Assembly (NCBI RefSeq): GCF_014268595.2
Contig: NZ_CP077091.1
Location: 2,316,501-2,380,500 of the forward strand
Direction of reading: 5' to 3'
Origin: Pseudomonas hamedanensis
GTDB lineage: Bacteria; Pseudomonadota; Gammaproteobacteria; Pseudomonadales; Pseudomonadaceae
Length of the DNA stretch: 64,000 nt
The translations under genes were made by a program, and so were the position numbers. The notes under the pieces are model-generated. The model was not told the origin of the DNA and did no database searches. It worked only from the letters and a program-made list of their open reading frames with translations. Within the stretch, counting starts at the first letter, position 1. The number at the start of each line of letters is the position of its first letter. Positions 22,463-32,998 of this stretch are shown in pieces.

Positions 22463-25400
22463 TCAATCCGCCAACCAGCCATATTCCCAATACCGCAGGT
22501 TATCCCCGCGCAAGACGTAGTCTCGCAGCACCACCTCACGCAATTCATCGCCCATGCGATAACTCGCATCCGGGTCGGCCAAGTGCATGCGAATCGCTTG
22601 CAGCCATTCATCGGTGCTGTTGGTCTTGACCCGCGTGCACGGCAAATAACCACGATAAGCCTCGGTATCGGTGCAGACCACCGGGAAGCCGCAAGCTCCG
22701 TACTCAAGCAGCCGCAGGTTGCTCTTGCAGTCGTTGAAGATGTGGAACTCCAACGGCGCCAAAGCAAGATCAAGATTCAGGCTGGCCAGTTTGGCCGGAT
22801 AGACATCCAGCGGAATCACACCGTGGAATTCATGCATGTATGGCCGCAGATCGTCCGGGCACATGCCGAAGAACACCCAGTCCACTTCGTTGGCCAGCTC
22901 ACGTACCACGTCGGCGATTACCGCCAGGTCGCCGTGGTGACTGGTGCCACCGCCCCAGCCGACACGCGGTTTTTTCGAGGTGCGGCGCTGGCTGCGCAGA
23001 TGCCCCCACAGATCCTTGGCCAACATGTTCGGCACCACGCGAATGTCGTGATGCATGTCCGACAGCGCGTTGGCCAGCGGCGCGGTCGAGACCACCACGC
23101 GATCGCACAAGCCGATCGCGCGGCGCACCATGCGCTCCATGTCCTGCTTTCCCGGCATGTTGCGGATGTGGGCATTGCGATGGGGAACGTCGATCACGTA
23201 GTCGTCGAGTTCAAAAATCCGTCTGGCGTGGAAGAACTTCTTCAGCGGCGGGATTTCATCAATGGTGTGCTCCGAGTAGCGCCCTTGCAGGACGATCACA
23301 TCGGGGGACTGACGCTCGATATCGATGATCGACGGCAAACCATAGCAGACCCGCCCCTCCACCCGGTTGGCCGCTTCCAGCTCGATCATTGGCTGGCTCA
23401 TGCGGTAGTGGCCGATTGCAGAGGCGTTGATCGGTACCGCCAGTACATTCGGCAGTTGCGCCTTGGAGAAGGCGCTCCAGCCGGTGCGCAGGCCCGGCTC
23501 AAGACTGAAGTTGGTGGCGCCCACGCCCTGCAGCGTCAGGTTGACGTTGTACGCTGAATCGCGCGCAACCAATGGTAGCCAGCGCTGATAAAACGTGTCC
23601 TTTTCCTCGGCGTGCTGCGCTTCCTCTTCCGGCGTCGTCGCCGTACTTGGCCGCGCGCCCAGCGCCAGCACGGCGTGCGGATTCATCACCACCAGATAAC
23701 CGTCGCGGCCGACGCGCAGACACAGGTCCACGACATTGAGCGTTTGCTTGAGATCCTGCTCATCAAGGCCACCAGCGCTGTCAAAGACTGACTTGCGGAT
23801 CATCAGGCAGTCACTGCCCACGGCGCTCAGGTCATGCACCGCCTGCAAGCGGTACATATAACCTTCCGACTGCATCGGCTGGCCATAGAACGGCAGCCCG
23901 ACCGGCCCGTTCAAGCCGAGAATCAGGCCGGCGTGCAGCACGCCGCCATCCGGGTTGAATAGCTTGGCACCGACCACACCGACTTCCGGCCGCTGCGCAT
24001 GATTGAGCAATTCGTCGAGCCAGTCGGCCTGAGTGATCACGGCAAACGCATTGAGCATCAGCACGTACTCGCCGCGCGCCTGCTGCACGGCGAAGTTATG
24101 CACGGCGGCGGCATTGCCTTTCTGCGGGTACTTCAGCACGCGAATCCGGTCGCTGCCCAGTTGCGCCATGCCATCCAGCCACGCCAGCGCCTCGGCGCTT
24201 TCGCTGCCGTTATCGACCAAAAGCAATTCGTACTCGCCGTAGGCGGTCTTTTCCAGCAGTGTCTCGACACAGCGTTGCAAGGCTGCTGTCTGGTCCTGCG
24301 TGACGATGATCACCGAGACCAAGGGACGCTGGTTGTAGTGATAGTCGACACGATTGAGCAATTCGCGACTGCCGCGCCTGATGTCGTGAGCGATACCAAG
24401 GCGTTGCAGGTGCGCTTCAAGAATGCGCGGGCTTTGCTCGACGACGCCCGGTGCAGTCAGCCACTGCGACAGATCGAATTTCGATTCCAGCAACACCTCA
24501 GCGATGTGGCCGACGATCTGCAGGCCGTCGCTTTCGACCATCCGCCAGAGCATGTCGTGGGGCGCCAGTTCGGCGAACGCCGGGGCGAAACCGCCGAGCG
24601 CCAGAAAGCGCTCGCGCTGAAACGCCAGCGCCCGGCCGACATACGGATAACTGCGCATGAGGTCGAGGTTGAAATCCGGTTTGAATGCCGGCTCCGCCGA
24701 TTCGCCGTCGCGCAGACTGCCCTCATCGCTATACAGACAACTCAGCGACCGCGAATGCGCGATGCGATCGGCCATCACCAGCAACGCCGGCGCCACCGGG
24801 CAGTCACCCGGTTGCAGCAGATAGAACCAATCGGCGCCTTCCAGTTGCGGCAGTAGCGTGTTGATCTGCTCCAGGCCGTCATCCTGCAACGGCATGTGAA
24901 ACACCCGATCCTGCAACTGCGCTTCGGTACACGCCGTAGACAGCACCAGTACCAGTTCTGGCGGATAATCCTGGGCTGCGAGCGCAGCAAGGGTGCGTTC
25001 CAGACCATCGCGACTGCCCTGCGCGTCGATGATGATCGGTACGATTCTCGGCTGATGCGACCAGCCCGCGAGCGTTTCCGGCAGCCACTTGCGCTGCGCC
25101 TCGGTGAGTACCCGACATGCCAGCCACTGCGCATACAGCTCACCAAAACTGAAGCTGTCGACGCCCACGCCCAGTTCCTGACGGCTCTGCTTGGTGCCTA
25201 GAGTGCGACTCAGCGGCAGCTCTTCCCAAACCCGAGGCGACGTATCCGCCTTGGTCAGTTGCACATAGCGAACCCAGCCTTGTGCCGGTGCCGACTCGCC
25301 GCTGCGGGCTTTGAGCATTTGCAAGATCCACTCGCGCTCAACCTCGGCGGCATCTTTCATCGGCTGCTGCGCGCTCAGACGTTCAGGGTAAAGTCGCTCG

Positions 25401-26056
25401 GCGCTCAGTACATTGTTGGATGTCACCATGTTGCCGCGCCGCAGCAGGCAGACATACAAGGCAAAATCCAGGGTCGCGACGAAGCACGCGCCCTCTTCGG
25501 TCAGGGCCGGCAACAATTCGGCGACATCGGCGCGCCGGAACAACGCGCTGCTGAAGCCGCCGAGTACGTTGACCGGGAATTTTTCGAAAATACTGAGAAC
25601 ATCGTCGCCTTTGAGCAAGGCGTTCACGGGCGACAACGGGCTGTTTTCCAGACGCGCCGGCAAGATGATGTCGTTGGCATCCCACAGCAGCCGCTGCGCG
25701 ACCACCAGACTGACCTCTTCGCGCTGCAACTCATGGGCTTGCTGTTCGATACAAGCCGAGTAGAGCAAGTCATCGTCACACAGGAACTTGATGAACTCGC
25801 CGCGCGCCTGTTCGAGGCAGGCCTTCAGATTACCCACCAGCCCCAAAGTCTTTGGATTGCGTACGTAGCGCACCAGCACACCCGTCTGTTCCGTGACTGA
25901 GCTGACGATATCCTTGATCTCGCTGCCACGACTGTCATCGCACACGACGATGTCGAGATTGCTGTAAGTCTGGCTGACAGCACTGTTCAGCGTCCGCTCG
26001 AAAAAACGCGGATTGAACGCGGGAATGGCAATGCTGACGAGGGGAAGTGAATTCAC
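22463..26056 (-). CDS. Giant multi-module glycosyltransferase (GT2-GT2-GT2-GT-B), FgtA/Fgt-like
   Basis: A 1197-residue cytosolic protein. Residues 1 to about 240: a GT2 domain (LVSIAIPAFNPRFFERTLNS; FIKFLCDDDLLY giving a clear DxD). About 330-580: a degenerate GT2-like module without an obvious DxD. About 590-810: a further GT2-like module (LVSVIIVTQDQTAALQRCVE; YVLMLNAFAVI where DxD would be, so also possibly inactive). About 870-1190: a GT-B-like domain (RVVVSTAPLANALSDMH; VGWGGGTSHHGDL; LRLLEYGACGFPVVCTDT). Several transfers could be done by one polypeptide. The gene follows flgL, the position of fgt genes in other pseudomonads, so flagellin is the likely acceptor. The GTG start at 26056 lacks a good ribosome-binding site and is uncertain. 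Confidence 0.85.
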   Translation of the reverse strand: MNSLPLVSIAIPAFNPRFFERTLNSAVSQTYSNLDIVVCDDSRGSEIKDIVSSVTEQTGVLVRYVRNPKTLGLVGNLKACLEQARGEFIKFLCDDDLLYSACIEQQAHELQREEVSLVVAQRLLWDANDIILPARLENSPLSPVNALLKGDDVLSIFEKFPVNVLGGFSSALFRRADVAELLPALTEEGACFVATLDFALYVCLLRRGNMVTSNNVLSAERLYPERLSAQQPMKDAAEVEREWILQMLKARSGESAPAQGWVRYVQLTKADTSPRVWEELPLSRTLGTKQSRQELGVGVDSFSFGELYAQWLACRVLTEAQRKWLPETLAGWSHQPRIVPIIIDAQGSRDGLERTLAALAAQDYPPELVLVLSTACTEAQLQDRVFHMPLQDDGLEQINTLLPQLEGADWFYLLQPGDCPVAPALLVMADRIAHSRSLSCLYSDEGSLRDGESAEPAFKPDFNLDLMRSYPYVGRALAFQRERFLALGGFAPAFAELAPHDMLWRMVESDGLQIVGHIAEVLLESKFDLSQWLTAPGVVEQSPRILEAHLQRLGIAHDIRRGSRELLNRVDYHYNQRPLVSVIIVTQDQTAALQRCVETLLEKTAYGEYELLLVDNGSESAEALAWLDGMAQLGSDRIRVLKYPQKGNAAAVHNFAVQQARGEYVLMLNAFAVITQADWLDELLNHAQRPEVGVVGAKLFNPDGGVLHAGLILGLNGPVGLPFYGQPMQSEGYMYRLQAVHDLSAVGSDCLMIRKSVFDSAGGLDEQDLKQTLNVVDLCLRVGRDGYLVVMNPHAVLALGARPSTATTPEEEAQHAEEKDTFYQRWLPLVARDSAYNVNLTLQGVGATNFSLEPGLRTGWSAFSKAQLPNVLAVPINASAIGHYRMSQPMIELEAANRVEGRVCYGLPSIIDIERQSPDVIVLQGRYSEHTIDEIPPLKKFFHARRIFELDDYVIDVPHRNAHIRNMPGKQDMERMVRRAIGLCDRVVVSTAPLANALSDMHHDIRVVPNMLAKDLWGHLRSQRRTSKKPRVGWGGGTSHHGDLAVIADVVRELANEVDWVFFGMCPDDLRPYMHEFHGVIPLDVYPAKLASLNLDLALAPLEFHIFNDCKSNLRLLEYGACGFPVVCTDTEAYRGYLPCTRVKTNSTDEWLQAIRMHLADPDASYRMGDELREVVLRDYVLRGDNLRYWEYGWLAD

Positions 26057-26141
26057 GGCGGGCTCACAGGCGGTACGAGCCCGCTCGGAAAAGCGAGCCC
26101 TGATTATCGCGAAAAAACATTGACTGAGGGACAGCGCAAAC

Positions 26142-26157
26142 GGGCGCTGATGCGCCC
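26142..26157 (-). terminator. Possible terminator after flgL
   Basis: Stem GGGCGC/GCGCCC with a four-base loop, nine bases after the flgL stop, followed on the minus strand only by GTTTG. A weak terminator; readthrough into the glycosyltransferase gene is possible. Confidence 0.4.
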
Positions 26158-26165
26158 GCCCGCCA

Positions 26166-27734
26166 TCAGATCTTGTTGAACAGACCCAACTGGCTGATCT
26201 TGCTGAACGCCAGTTGTGCGGCTTGCAGCATGGTTTGCTGCAAGGTCAGGCGGGTCATGACTTCGGCCGGATCGGAATCGCGGATCGAGCCCTGAGTCGT
26301 GGTGTTCGCCATGCTCAGGCTGTCGTTGGTGGTGGCCTGCATGTCCAGCGCCTGGCCGCGGGCACCAATGGTGGTGACCGAGGCGCCGATCTGATTGGCG
26401 GCGGCGTCGATGTTGCCCAGACCCGCCTCCATCGCGCCTTGCAGCTTCTGCTTGGCGACCGGATCGCCATCGACCGGGATGTTCAATGCAGTGATCATCT
26501 GGCCCAGGGTGTCGAGCACGTTCTGGGTCTGGTGGTTGTTCGGCTGGATCGAGAACTGATCGCCAGTCGCCGGTGTACCGCCCAGCGCGAAGGTCACACC
26601 CGCCGCGGTCGCGTTGCCACCGACCACGGTGCCCGAGGACACCGGCTTGCTGTCAGCCGTCACTGGCGCTGCGTACAGATCGAAATCGGTGGCGCTGGTG
26701 AATTTGAGGACTGCGCCACCCTGCGGGAATGCTGCGGTGTAGGCGGCCTGGTCAGTAATGGTCGAGCCGGTAATTACCGAGGCCGAGGTATTGCCAGGGC
26801 TGCGCGTGGTGGTGAACGAGTCAGGCGTGCTCGACAGCTGGAAGCTGTGCCCGGCAATGACCGCATCCGGGTTGGTGTCACCGGCCTTCAGGTTGATGTT
26901 CAACTTAAGGTCAACGCCACGGAAGCTGACAGTCTGGTTGGCGCCGCTGCTGTTGCTGACCAGGCCGTTCTGACTGGCCTCGGCGGTCACATCGTTGCCC
27001 AACGCATCGGTGATTTTCAGCTGGGTGCTGCTGACGAAATCGATGGTATACGGCTGCCCGGCCGTGAACTTGGCGTCATAAGTGGCGGCAGTGCCGACAG
27101 TGCCGTTGGACAGCACGACACGCCCGTCATCCACAGCTGGAGCGGTCATTTTGGTGTTGGTGCGACCGGTATTGATGGTCTGCTGGAAGGCATCCCAACC
27201 GGTGGTATTGGTGCCGACGGTCATGCCATCGCCAATGCCCAGATTGATGGTGGTCTGGTCGCCGTTGTAAGTGAAAGTACCGTCGGCATTTTTCGAGTAC
27301 GGTGCGGTATCGGTTTTCGAACCTGAGAACAGGTAATTGCCGTTCGCATCCTTGGCGTTCATCAGGCCCAGCACTTGTTGCTGGATCTCGCCCATTTCCG
27401 AAGCGTAAGCCTGGCGATCCTTGTCGGTGATCGTGCCGTTGTTGGCGGCCAGGGCCAGCTCTTTGGCTCGCGCCAATGCGGTGGTGATCGAGTCCAAAGT
27501 GGACTCCTGCACGTTCAACGCACTCTTGGTGGTATCGACGTTAGTCTTGTACTGATCGAGCATCGCCGCCTGCTGACCCAGCTGCAGCAAACGTCCGGCA
27601 CCGATCGGATCATCCGCCGCGGTGTTGATACGCTGCAGGCTGCTCGCCTCGCTGGCGGTGGCAACGGCCTTGTTGAAGTTACGCTGATAATCCGAAGCTT
27701 GCGTTCCGTAATACTGGGCGGTGGAAATGCGCAT
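26166..27734 (-). CDS. flgL: Flagellar hook-associated protein 3 (HAP3, FlgL)
   Basis: FlgL links the hook-FlgK junction to the filament. The 522-residue product has flagellin-like conserved ends: MRISTAQYYGTQASDYQRNF and LQRINTAADDPIGAGRLLQL at the N-terminus, LTLQQTMLQAAQLAFSKISQ at the C-terminus. The centre is a long Thr/Ser/Ala-rich insert, as in other Pseudomonas FlgL. It follows flgK by 13 bases and is last in the flgFGHIJKL series. Confidence 0.96.
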   Translation of the reverse strand: MRISTAQYYGTQASDYQRNFNKAVATASEASSLQRINTAADDPIGAGRLLQLGQQAAMLDQYKTNVDTTKSALNVQESTLDSITTALARAKELALAANNGTITDKDRQAYASEMGEIQQQVLGLMNAKDANGNYLFSGSKTDTAPYSKNADGTFTYNGDQTTINLGIGDGMTVGTNTTGWDAFQQTINTGRTNTKMTAPAVDDGRVVLSNGTVGTAATYDAKFTAGQPYTIDFVSSTQLKITDALGNDVTAEASQNGLVSNSSGANQTVSFRGVDLKLNINLKAGDTNPDAVIAGHSFQLSSTPDSFTTTRSPGNTSASVITGSTITDQAAYTAAFPQGGAVLKFTSATDFDLYAAPVTADSKPVSSGTVVGGNATAAGVTFALGGTPATGDQFSIQPNNHQTQNVLDTLGQMITALNIPVDGDPVAKQKLQGAMEAGLGNIDAAANQIGASVTTIGARGQALDMQATTNDSLSMANTTTQGSIRDSDPAEVMTRLTLQQTMLQAAQLAFSKISQLGLFNKI

Positions 27735-27747
27735 GAATTACGACTCC

Positions 27748-29793
27748 TTAAAGGCTGTTGATCAGCGTGGCGAAAGTTTCCTGCGCAGCTTTGATGATCT
27801 GCGAAGACGCTGTGTAGTACTGCTGGTATTTGACCAGGTTGCCGGTTTCCTCATCCAGGTTGACCCCGGACAGCGAATCGCGCGCGCCTTTGGCGTTATC
27901 CAGAATCGCTGTGGTCGCAGCGCTGTCGGATTTGCCCTGGGCGGTCTTGGTACCGACGTTGGTCACCAATTTGTTGTAGGCGTCGGTCAGGCTGATGCCC
28001 TTGCTCGCCGAACCGGTATCGACTGTCTGCCTGGTCTGCAGGCCGACCAGCGCCTGGGCGTTGCGGTTGTCCGAAGACGCCGCGCCGGTCAGGTTCATGG
28101 TGAAGGTTTCGCCCGTCTTCGGCGTGCCGCCGACGGTGGTCTGCACGCTGAAGGTTTTCTGCACGTTCGGCGTGACGCTGGTGTCCAGCACCGGGTTGCC
28201 GTTGGCATCGACGATGCCGACTTTCAGGTCCAGGGTATTCGATTGGCCAGGCACGATGGTGCCGGTGCCCAGCGTCCCGCCCTTGGCGTCGACCAGGGTG
28301 TACGACTGGCTGCCGCCGCTGGCCGCGCCGAACACCAGTTTGACCGGCGTCGAATTCTTCAGCGCCGCCTGCATGTCAGCCTGGGCGGTCGGGTTGTAGA
28401 TGTCGATCTTGTCGCTGAGCGTCGGCTGGGTGTAAGTGCCCAGACCGTTAGCGCTGGCGACACCGGTCAACGGACCTGCGGCAGCGATTTTCTTCGGATC
28501 GGTGAGTACCGTCTGGATGCTCGCGGCCGCATTGCGGGTCGGAGTGACCTTGAAGGTGTCACCGGCGCTCAAGGCGCCACCCTTGAGGGCCAGGGTGAAA
28601 CCGTCGATCACCGGCGGCGGATTGGTCGTGGTGCTGAAAGTGCCGAGGTCGGTGCCGTCGGAGCGCTTGACGGTGTAGTCGGTGGCGCTGGTGAACGTGA
28701 CCTGATAATCGCTGGTGGTCAGCTTGCCGGTGTCCTTGATGGTCACATCGAGGTTGCCGGAGCCGGCGCTGTTGCCATCCTGGGCAATGCTGCGCTGACT
28801 GATCAGCGCGGCACTGTTGATGTTGTTGAAAATCGCCGCGCCGAAGTCACCGTTCTTGTCGATGCCCTGGGCTTGCTGGCTGTTGATCTGATCGGCAATC
28901 ACCAAGGCCACACGGCCCAGCTCATTGAGCGACGGGTCGAGGACTTCCTTGCGATAGGTCAGCAGACCGCCGATTTCGCCACCGTTGATTACCGAGGTGA
29001 TATCGATAGTGCTCGAACCGCGATCCATCTGGATCGACATGCGCGACGGGTCGGTTTTGCTGGCGACCATGCTCAGGCTGTTGGTGGTGTTGCCAATCAC
29101 CAATGGCTGTCCGCTGCCGACATAAATGTCGAAGCTGGTGCCACGCTCCACGACCTGGGCACCGGTCAGCTCCGAGAGCTGGCGCACGGCTTCGTTACGG
29201 CTGTCGAGCAGGTCGTTCGGCGCCCCACCGCTGGTGGAGATCTCGCCGATTTTCTGGTTCAGGTTGGCAATCGAAGTGGCGAGTTTGTTCACCTGGGCGG
29301 TCATGTCGCCGAGGCTGCCATTGATCGTGGTGTTCTGATCGTTCAACTGTTTGGCGAGGGTGTTGAAACGGCTGGTCAGCGCCTGCGCACCGGTCAGCAC
29401 CGATTGACGGGACGTGTCATCGGTGGCCGACGTCGAGACGCCCTGCATCGACGTGAAGAATTTCTGCAGCACACCGGTCAGGCCGGTGTTGGTGTCGGAC
29501 AATATGGCGTCCAGCGGCGTGGCCTGCGCCAGGTACGACGCCGCTTCGCTGTTGAGCGAGGTCGCCGTGTGCAGCTGGCTTTCCAGATACGAGTTGTACA
29601 CCCGGCGCACGTCAGCCAGGGTGGTGCCCGTACCGATGAAAACGCTGCCGTACTGCTGCGACGCTTTGGTGCCCTGTACGGTTTGCTGACGTGAATAACC
29701 GGCGGTGTCGACGTTGGCAATGTTGTTGCCTGTCGTAGCCAGAGAGGACTGGCTGGCCGACAGTCCCGACATCCCGATATTGAGCAAACTCAT
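27748..29793 (-). CDS. flgK: Flagellar hook-associated protein 1 (HAP1, FlgK)
   Basis: FlgK is the first hook-filament junction protein. The 681-residue product starts MSLLNIGMSGLSASQSSLAT with TGNNIANVDTAGYSRQQT, the rod/hook/HAP signature, and ends with a FlgK-type helix (LVKYQQYYTASSQIIKAAQE). It is secreted through the flagellar apparatus, so no Sec signal is expected. The gene starts 25 bases after flgJ and is followed after 13 bases by flgL. Confidence 0.97.
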   Translation of the reverse strand: MSLLNIGMSGLSASQSSLATTGNNIANVDTAGYSRQQTVQGTKASQQYGSVFIGTGTTLADVRRVYNSYLESQLHTATSLNSEAASYLAQATPLDAILSDTNTGLTGVLQKFFTSMQGVSTSATDDTSRQSVLTGAQALTSRFNTLAKQLNDQNTTINGSLGDMTAQVNKLATSIANLNQKIGEISTSGGAPNDLLDSRNEAVRQLSELTGAQVVERGTSFDIYVGSGQPLVIGNTTNSLSMVASKTDPSRMSIQMDRGSSTIDITSVINGGEIGGLLTYRKEVLDPSLNELGRVALVIADQINSQQAQGIDKNGDFGAAIFNNINSAALISQRSIAQDGNSAGSGNLDVTIKDTGKLTTSDYQVTFTSATDYTVKRSDGTDLGTFSTTTNPPPVIDGFTLALKGGALSAGDTFKVTPTRNAAASIQTVLTDPKKIAAAGPLTGVASANGLGTYTQPTLSDKIDIYNPTAQADMQAALKNSTPVKLVFGAASGGSQSYTLVDAKGGTLGTGTIVPGQSNTLDLKVGIVDANGNPVLDTSVTPNVQKTFSVQTTVGGTPKTGETFTMNLTGAASSDNRNAQALVGLQTRQTVDTGSASKGISLTDAYNKLVTNVGTKTAQGKSDSAATTAILDNAKGARDSLSGVNLDEETGNLVKYQQYYTASSQIIKAAQETFATLINSL

Positions 29794-29818
29794 GGTTCAG
29801 ACCTTATTACCTGGTGCC

Positions 29819-31123
29819 TTATAAAGGCGTGGTGGAGACACCCGCCGCAGCGTAGTTTTCAAAACTGTTCATCTGCTTGGCAATTTGCGAAATCTTCGTC
29901 GCGTAGTTCGGGTCGGTCGCGTAACCGGCCTTTTGCAATTCGCGTACAAACTGTTCTGGGTTATCGGCGGACTTCAGCACTTCTTGATAGCGATTGTTGC
30001 TCTGCAACAACGTCACCAGATCGTGGAAGCTGTCCTTGTACGAGGCGTAGGAGCGGAACTCGGCCGTCTCCTTGACCATCGCGCCATTGCGGAACTCGCT
30101 GGTGATCGCCCGCGCGGAATCGCCCTTCCAGTTGCTGCTGGCCTTGATGCCGAACAGGTTGTGACTGCTGCTGCCGTCCTGGGCGCGCATGACCGATTTG
30201 CCCCAGCCGGTTTCCAGCGCGGCCTGGGCCACCAGATAACGCGGGTCGACACCGATACGCTCGGCGGCTTCCTTGGCCATCGGCAGCATGGTGTTGACGA
30301 ATTGGTCGGCGGAACTGAACGCCTTCTTCGCTGGCGCCAGCGGAATCTGCGCCATGGCGCGACCGTAAACCTGCATCTGCCCGCCCGCAGCTTTCTGCTC
30401 TTCGGCGCGGGCCAGCCAGTCGCCGTTGTACAGCGGTCCGGTGCCGGGTACGGCACTGGTCGCGGCGCGCGAAGGCAGCGCGTTGGTCGGCGCCGTGGTG
30501 GCGGTCGTCGGTGCCGACGGCACCAGTCCGGCAAGCAAGCGATCGGCCAGTTTCGGCGGCAGCGCCAGGCGCCGCTGATTGATCAGCGCCATATCATTGC
30601 GATGAGAAATATCGGTGTTCGGCGCATTCACCGAGCGTGACGCCCACAATGGACGTTCGCCATTGAGGCGCGACAACGGACCGTTGGTGGCGACGGTGCC
30701 AGCGGCAATCGGTGTTGGCACGGCCGCAGCCTTGGCTTTGGCTTCTTCCTGCTTGGCAGCAGAAGCGGCAGCGGCTTCACCCGGCGCCATGGGTTTGTTC
30801 TTCGACATCTGGCGCATCAGCACGTCGGCCAGGCCGATACCACCGCCCTCGCGGGACATGGAAACCGCCAGTTGCTGGTCGTACATTTCCTGATACTGCT
30901 TGGCCGCCGGGGTGTTGAGCGGATTGTCCTGACCGAGCGCATCGGTGGCCGAACGCATCGACTTGAGCATCTCACCGAGGAACAGCGATTCGAATTCCTG
31001 CGCCACTTTGCGCATGTTCGCTTCGCTGTTCTTGTCGCCGACCTTGAGCTGGCTCAGACGATTGAGATCCGAGTAAGACCCCGAATCGCTGCTGCTGACC
31101 AGACCGCTTTTACGTATATCCAT
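29819..31123 (-). CDS. flgJ: Peptidoglycan hydrolase / rod-capping protein FlgJ
   Basis: FlgJ caps the growing rod and opens a hole in peptidoglycan. The 434-residue protein has an N-terminal rod-binding domain (about 30-110; VAQEFESLFLGEMLKSMR), a Pro/Ala-rich linker (about 115-240) and a C-terminal glucosaminidase-type domain (about 265-420) with AQAALETGWGKSVMR carrying the catalytic Glu and SHNLFGIKASSNW. The linker is long compared with enteric FlgJ. It lies 11 bases after flgI. Confidence 0.96.
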   Translation of the reverse strand: MDIRKSGLVSSSDSGSYSDLNRLSQLKVGDKNSEANMRKVAQEFESLFLGEMLKSMRSATDALGQDNPLNTPAAKQYQEMYDQQLAVSMSREGGGIGLADVLMRQMSKNKPMAPGEAAAASAAKQEEAKAKAAAVPTPIAAGTVATNGPLSRLNGERPLWASRSVNAPNTDISHRNDMALINQRRLALPPKLADRLLAGLVPSAPTTATTAPTNALPSRAATSAVPGTGPLYNGDWLARAEEQKAAGGQMQVYGRAMAQIPLAPAKKAFSSADQFVNTMLPMAKEAAERIGVDPRYLVAQAALETGWGKSVMRAQDGSSSHNLFGIKASSNWKGDSARAITSEFRNGAMVKETAEFRSYASYKDSFHDLVTLLQSNNRYQEVLKSADNPEQFVRELQKAGYATDPNYATKISQIAKQMNSFENYAAAGVSTTPL

Positions 31124-31134
31124 GGTGAGCGACC

Positions 31135-32244
31135 TCAGATCACGATCAGATCGGCTTGCAACGCGCCGGCCTGTTTCAGTGCTTCGAGAATTGCCATCAA
31201 GTCGCCTGGCGCTGCGCCGACCTGGTTCACCGCCCGGACGATTTCATCCAGCGTGGTGCCCGGGCCGAACTTGAACATCGGCTTGGCTTCCTGTTCGGCA
31301 TTCACCCGCGAACGCGGCACGACGGCAGTCTGGCCGTTGGACAGCGGGCCCGGCTGGCTGACAATCGGGTCTTCGGTGATGGTCACGGTCAGGCTGCCGT
31401 GGGTGACGGCGGCCGGCGAGACTTTCACGTTCTGGCCGATGACGATGGTGCCGGTGCGCGAGTTGATGATGACTTTCGCCACCGCCTGCCCCGGATCGAC
31501 TTCGAGGTTTTCCAGGATCGACAGGTAGTCGACGCGCTGGCTCGGATCGAGCGGTGCGGTGACACGGATCGAACCGCCGTCGATGGCTTGCGCGACACCC
31601 GGGCCGAGCATGTCGTTGATCTTGTCGACGATGCGCTTGGCAGTGGTGAAGTCGGAACGGTTTAGGTTCAGCGTCAGGCTGTTGCCCTGGTTGAAACCGC
31701 TCGGCACCGAGCGCTCCACCGACGCACCGCCGGGAATGCGACCGGCCGACGGAACGTTGACGGTGATCTTCGAACCGTCACGGCCCTCAGCGTCGAAACC
31801 ACCGACCACCAGGTTGCCCTGGGCCACGGCATAGACGTTGCCGTCGATGCCCTTGAGCGGGGTCAGCAACAGGGTGCCGCCGCGCAGGCTCTTGGAGTTA
31901 CCGATCGAGGACACAGTGATGTCGACCTGTTGACCCGGCTTGGCGAACGCCGGCAGATCGGCACTGATCGACACCGCCGCGACGTTCTTCAATTGCACGT
32001 TGCCCGATCCCGGCGGCACCTTGATGCCGAACTGCGAGAGCATGTTATTGAAGGTCTGCAGGGTGAACGGGGTCTGCGTCGTCTGGTCACCGGTGCCGTT
32101 AAGCCCGACCACCAGGCCATAGCCGATCAACTGGTTGGAGCGCACGCCGGAAATGCTGGCAATGTCTTTCAGCCGCTCGGCGTGGGCGTTGAAGGCCGCC
32201 GACAAAAACAGCGCAGCGACCATAAGGCTTTTCAGATTCAACGT
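31135..32244 (-). CDS. flgI: Flagellar P-ring protein FlgI
   Basis: Periplasmic P-ring subunit. The product has a Sec signal peptide ([19 protein letters not shown], cleavage before ERLKDI) followed by [20 protein letters not shown] and LNGTGDQT, the FlgI signature. A TTG start at 32244 is preferred: it has TAGGTGG at suitable spacing and gives 369 residues, the length of P. aeruginosa FlgI. A GTG at 32250 is the alternative. The ribosome-binding site overlaps the flgH stop codon. Confidence 0.95.
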   Translation of the reverse strand, partial: TLNLKSLMVAALFLSAAFNAHAERLKDIASISGVRSNQLIGYGLVVGLNGTGDQTTQTPFTLQTFNNMLSQFGIKVPPGSGNVQLKNVAAVSISADLPAFAKPGQQVDITVSSIGNSKSLRGGTLLLTPLKGIDGNVYAVAQGNLVVGGFDAEGRDGSKITVNVPSAGRIPGGASVERSVPSGFNQGNSLTLNLNRSDFTTAKRIVDKINDMLGPGVAQAIDGGSIRVTAPLDPSQRVDYLSILENLEVDPGQAVAKVIINSRTGTIVIGQNVKVSPAAVTHGSLTVTITEDPIVSQPGPLSNGQTAVVPRSRVNAEQEAKPMFKFGPGTTLDEIVRAVNQVGAAPGDLMAILEALKQAGALQADLIVI

Positions 32245-32250
32245 AGCCAC

Positions 32251-32946
32251 CTAGAAAGGGAACAGCGGGCTGAGGAAGAAACGGTCGAACCAGCCTGGCT
32301 GACTCGCATCGGCAAACGCGCCAGTGCCCGAGTAGGTGATGCGTGCATCGGCGACACGGGTCGACGACACGGTGTTGTCGGTGGCGATGTCATCGGCGCG
32401 GACCAGACCGGCGATGCGCACCAGTTCGTCACCGGTATTGAGCGTCAACCACTTCTCGCCACGCACGGCGATGATGCCGTTGGGCAAAACGTCGGCCACG
32501 GTCACGGTGATCGAACCGGTCAGGCTGTTGCTCTGTCCGGACTTGGCGTCGCCCTTGGTCGAGCGGTCGGCGCTATAGCCGGCGTTCAGGCTCAAGTCAC
32601 CGCCACCAATCGGGTTGTTGGTGGTCAGGCTGGAGCCGAACAACGAGGTCAGGCCGACCGAGTTATCGCTGTTCTTGTCCATCTGCGAGTTGGCGTTCTT
32701 GCTCGCCTGGGTGCGCTCGTTCAGGGTGATGGTGATGATGTCACCGACGCGGAACGCCTTGCGGTCGCTGTACAGGTTCTGCTCGAAACCGGCCTGATAG
32801 ATCGAGCCATTGTTGGCCGCCGCCGGCAACGGCGTGCGCGGCAACACCGGCGCGTAGTAAGGGTCATTGGGCTTGGGCGTCGGAGCGACGCAGCCCGCGA
32901 GCGAGACGACCCCACTCAATGCCAGAACAGATACAAAGCGATTCAT
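32251..32946 (-). CDS. flgH: Flagellar L-ring lipoprotein FlgH
   Basis: Outer membrane L-ring subunit. The 231-residue protein has a lipoprotein signal with lipobox VSLAGC (Cys19), then [36 protein letters not shown] and [19 protein letters not shown], typical of FlgH. It lies between flgG and flgI with six bases to the chosen flgI start. Confidence 0.97.
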   Translation of the reverse strand: MNRFVSVLALSGVVSLAGCVAPTPKPNDPYYAPVLPRTPLPAAANNGSIYQAGFEQNLYSDRKAFRVGDIITITLNERTQASKNANSQMDKNSDNSVGLTSLFGSSLTTNNPIGGGDLSLNAGYSADRSTKGDAKSGQSNSLTGSITVTVADVLPNGIIAVRGEKWLTLNTGDELVRIAGLVRADDIATDNTVSSTRVADARITYSGTGAFADASQPGWFDRFFLSPLFPF

Positions 32947-32998
32947 GACCCTACCTCACGGTGTTGCCGGCGACCCTGCGGTCGCCCCAAAGACTTGA

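Noticed and set aside
27721..29694. Long plus-strand ORF (657 codons) antisense to flgK
   Set aside because: It mirrors flgK in a high-GC frame, is rich in Arg/Gly/Val/His, has no ribosome-binding site and no recognisable motif.
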